Shown in pieces: positions 5,530 through 6,452 of a stretch of DNA of 6,452 nucleotides. Origin of the DNA: an uncultured Selenomonas sp. (GTDB lineage: Bacteria > Bacillota > Negativicutes > Selenomonadales > Selenomonadaceae); NCBI GenBank assembly GCA_945494195.1, contig CALYVJ010000102.1, positions 1-6,452 on the forward strand, read 5' to 3'. Under the pieces are notes generated by a model. The model did not search any database. It was not told the origin of the DNA and was given only the letters and a program-made list of their open reading frames with translations. The stretch's first letter is position 1, and each line of letters opens with the position of its first letter. Both the position numbers and the translations under genes were made by a program.

Positions 5530-6315
5530 GTGAAAAAAGCAATCGTATGCGGTGTGGCTGTTGCGGTAAGTTTCCTGTTTGGCGGCATGGCACCGGCTAT
5601 GGCTGCACAGGAACAGGCAGCCCCGGCAGAGGAACAGCAGAAATATGTAGAATCGGACGATGTATTCCGCACGGCGGGCCTTGGCAGCGGCCAGTTGACG
5701 GGGGAGTACCGGTTGACGAAATACGATGTCATTTCGTTGAATATCGTGGGGTTTCCCCAGGGGCTTGGTTATGATACGAGCAGCGTTTCCACGGAAAGCA
5801 GCAGCGTGAGCGGCCCGAATGATTTGCTGATCGGTCCGGATGGCCGTGCGGCGATTCCTTATGTCGGCAATGTGAAATTGGCTGGCCTGACGCTGGATGA
5901 GGCAAAAGAACTCATTCAAAGCAAGCTTTCGGAGTACCTCCGCATTCCGAGCATGTCGGTATCGGTTAAGTCTTATGGCAAGCGCAAGATTTATGTCATG
6001 GGCGAGGTGGAAAAACCCGGAATCCAGGAAATGGATATAGATAGCCTCAATGCCTATGCAGCCATCACTTCGGCGGGCGGCTTCACGAAGCGCGGCCGCA
6101 GCACGCGTGTACAGGTACTGCGTGTTATCGATGACACGATGTACTATACGCAGCTGAATATGAAAACGTATGTAAAACGTCATGACCTGACGCAAAATGT
6201 CGTCTTGAAGGATGGCGATATCGTCTATGTACCGAAATCCAGCGGTATTCTTTGGAACGAGGACGTATTGCCGTATGTCAGTGCTTGGGCATTATATAAG
6301 AATTTGACCGATTAA
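5530..6315 (+). CDS. Periplasmic/outer-membrane polysaccharide export protein (OPX, Wza-like)
   Basis: OPX proteins carry capsule, exopolysaccharide or O-antigen chains across the periplasm and outer membrane, normally with a Wzc-type inner-membrane partner. The 261-aa precursor starts MKKAIVCGVA, has a hydrophobic core to about residue 20, and a signal peptidase I-like site APAMA/A near residues 25-26. There is no lipobox Cys at the cleavage site, unlike Wza. A Poly_export domain spans about 57-148 (GEYRLTKYDVISL 58-70; IGPDGRAAIPYVG 101-113; GLTLDEA 119-125). An SLBB domain follows at about 152-236 (KIYVMGEVEKPG 153-164; SAGGF 181-185; LKDGDIVYVP 226-235). The protein is much shorter than E. 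coli Wza (about 379), with one SLBB and only a short possible amphipathic tail at 246-258. A Ser-rich stretch (84-94) interrupts the Poly_export domain. It has its own promoter and terminator and no export partner in view. Confidence 0.9.
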   Translation: MKKAIVCGVAVAVSFLFGGMAPAMAAQEQAAPAEEQQKYVESDDVFRTAGLGSGQLTGEYRLTKYDVISLNIVGFPQGLGYDTSSVSTESSSVSGPNDLLIGPDGRAAIPYVGNVKLAGLTLDEAKELIQSKLSEYLRIPSMSVSVKSYGKRKIYVMGEVEKPGIQEMDIDSLNAYAAITSAGGFTKRGRSTRVQVLRVIDDTMYYTQLNMKTYVKRHDLTQNVVLKDGDIVYVPKSSGILWNEDVLPYVSAWALYKNLTD

Positions 6316-6331
6316 TCGGGGGGTCAACAGG

Positions 6332-6364
6332 AACCGCTGGTTTGTAAAGAACCGGCGGTTTTTT
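6332..6364 (+). terminator. Rho-independent terminator after the OPX gene
   Basis: AACCGCTGGTT (6332-6342) pairs with AACCGGCGGTT (6350-6360) over 11 bp, with one G-T wobble and a 7-nt loop (TGTAAAG). A run of six T (6359-6364) overlaps and follows the stem. The hairpin begins 16 nt after the OPX stop. On the minus strand no T-run follows, so it works on the + strand only. Confidence 0.93.
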
Positions 6365-6452
6365 GTTGCGCAAATTACCGTTTGCAGGGGAGTAGTCCCC
6401 AGTTCGTATTCGAGGTAAGTCGCCGGCGGCGGGGGCCCCAGTACCAACGCTC
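6365..6452. other. GC-rich, palindrome-rich right edge, possible dispersed repeat
   Basis: No gene with a start and ribosome site is supported. The segment contains a perfect hairpin GGGGA/TCCCC with a GTAG loop (6387-6400), the palindromes CGCCGGCG (6421-6428) and GGGGCCCC (6432-6439), and a direct repeat of CCCCAGT (6397-6403 and 6436-6442). It is more GC-rich and more structured than the rest of the window. Short open frames cross it in both directions and run off the edge. One on the minus strand would end at 6375, so the tail of a convergent gene cannot be excluded. Confidence 0.4.

Noticed and set aside
5464..6195. Minus-strand open frame (243 codons) opposite the OPX gene
   Set aside because: Its translation has no recognisable family features, while the + strand frame has a signal peptide, Poly_export and SLBB motifs.
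1..6452. CRISPR array, tRNA or rRNA gene, insertion sequence
   Set aside because: No spaced direct repeats, no tRNA cloverleaf or rRNA-like conserved stretch, and no transposase motif or terminal inverted repeats were seen on either strand.

Overview
The window appears to come from a moderately GC-rich diderm Firmicute. A member of the Negativicutes (Selenomonas, Mitsuokella or a relative) is my best guess. The evidence is purine-rich Shine-Dalgarno sites, frequent TTG and GTG starts, SigA-type promoters with TATAAT boxes, and an exported polysaccharide-export (OPX/Wza-type) protein, which implies an outer membrane. The genus is inferred, not demonstrated. All genes lie on the + strand.

Positions 1-177 hold the end of whatever lies upstream, two inverted repeats, an extended -10 promoter (TATAAT at 116-121) and a strong ribosome binding site. 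A tightly packed unit follows: trkA (178-1530), a divergent trkH paralogue here called TrkH1 (1532-3007), a more canonical trkH here called TrkH2 (3012-4463), and an AEC-family transporter (4482-5423). The gaps are 1, 4 and 18 nt, so these four genes are probably one transcript with translational coupling. TrkA is the NAD(H)-binding RCK regulator that sits under the TrkH K+ channel. The unit therefore encodes a potassium uptake system with one regulator and two non-identical channel subunits, plus a putative organic anion/auxin-efflux-type carrier.

Positions 5424-5529 contain a near-consensus promoter (TTGACG, 17 bp, TATAAT) that drives a single-domain-set OPX protein (5530-6315). That gene ends in a clear intrinsic terminator (6332-6364), so it looks largely monocistronic. 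I see no convincing terminator between the AEC gene and this promoter, so some read-through from the trk unit is possible. The last 88 nt (6365-6452) are strikingly GC-rich and palindromic, run off the window, and may be the edge of a dispersed repeat.

The most interesting observation is the TrkH pair. Both are intact full-length channels, but TrkH1 departs from family signatures in pore loops 2 and 4 and in the linker between the first two repeats, while TrkH2 is one residue short in pore loop 3. A heteromeric TrkH1/TrkH2 channel under a shared TrkA ring is a testable hypothesis. The rest of the window looks ordinary.
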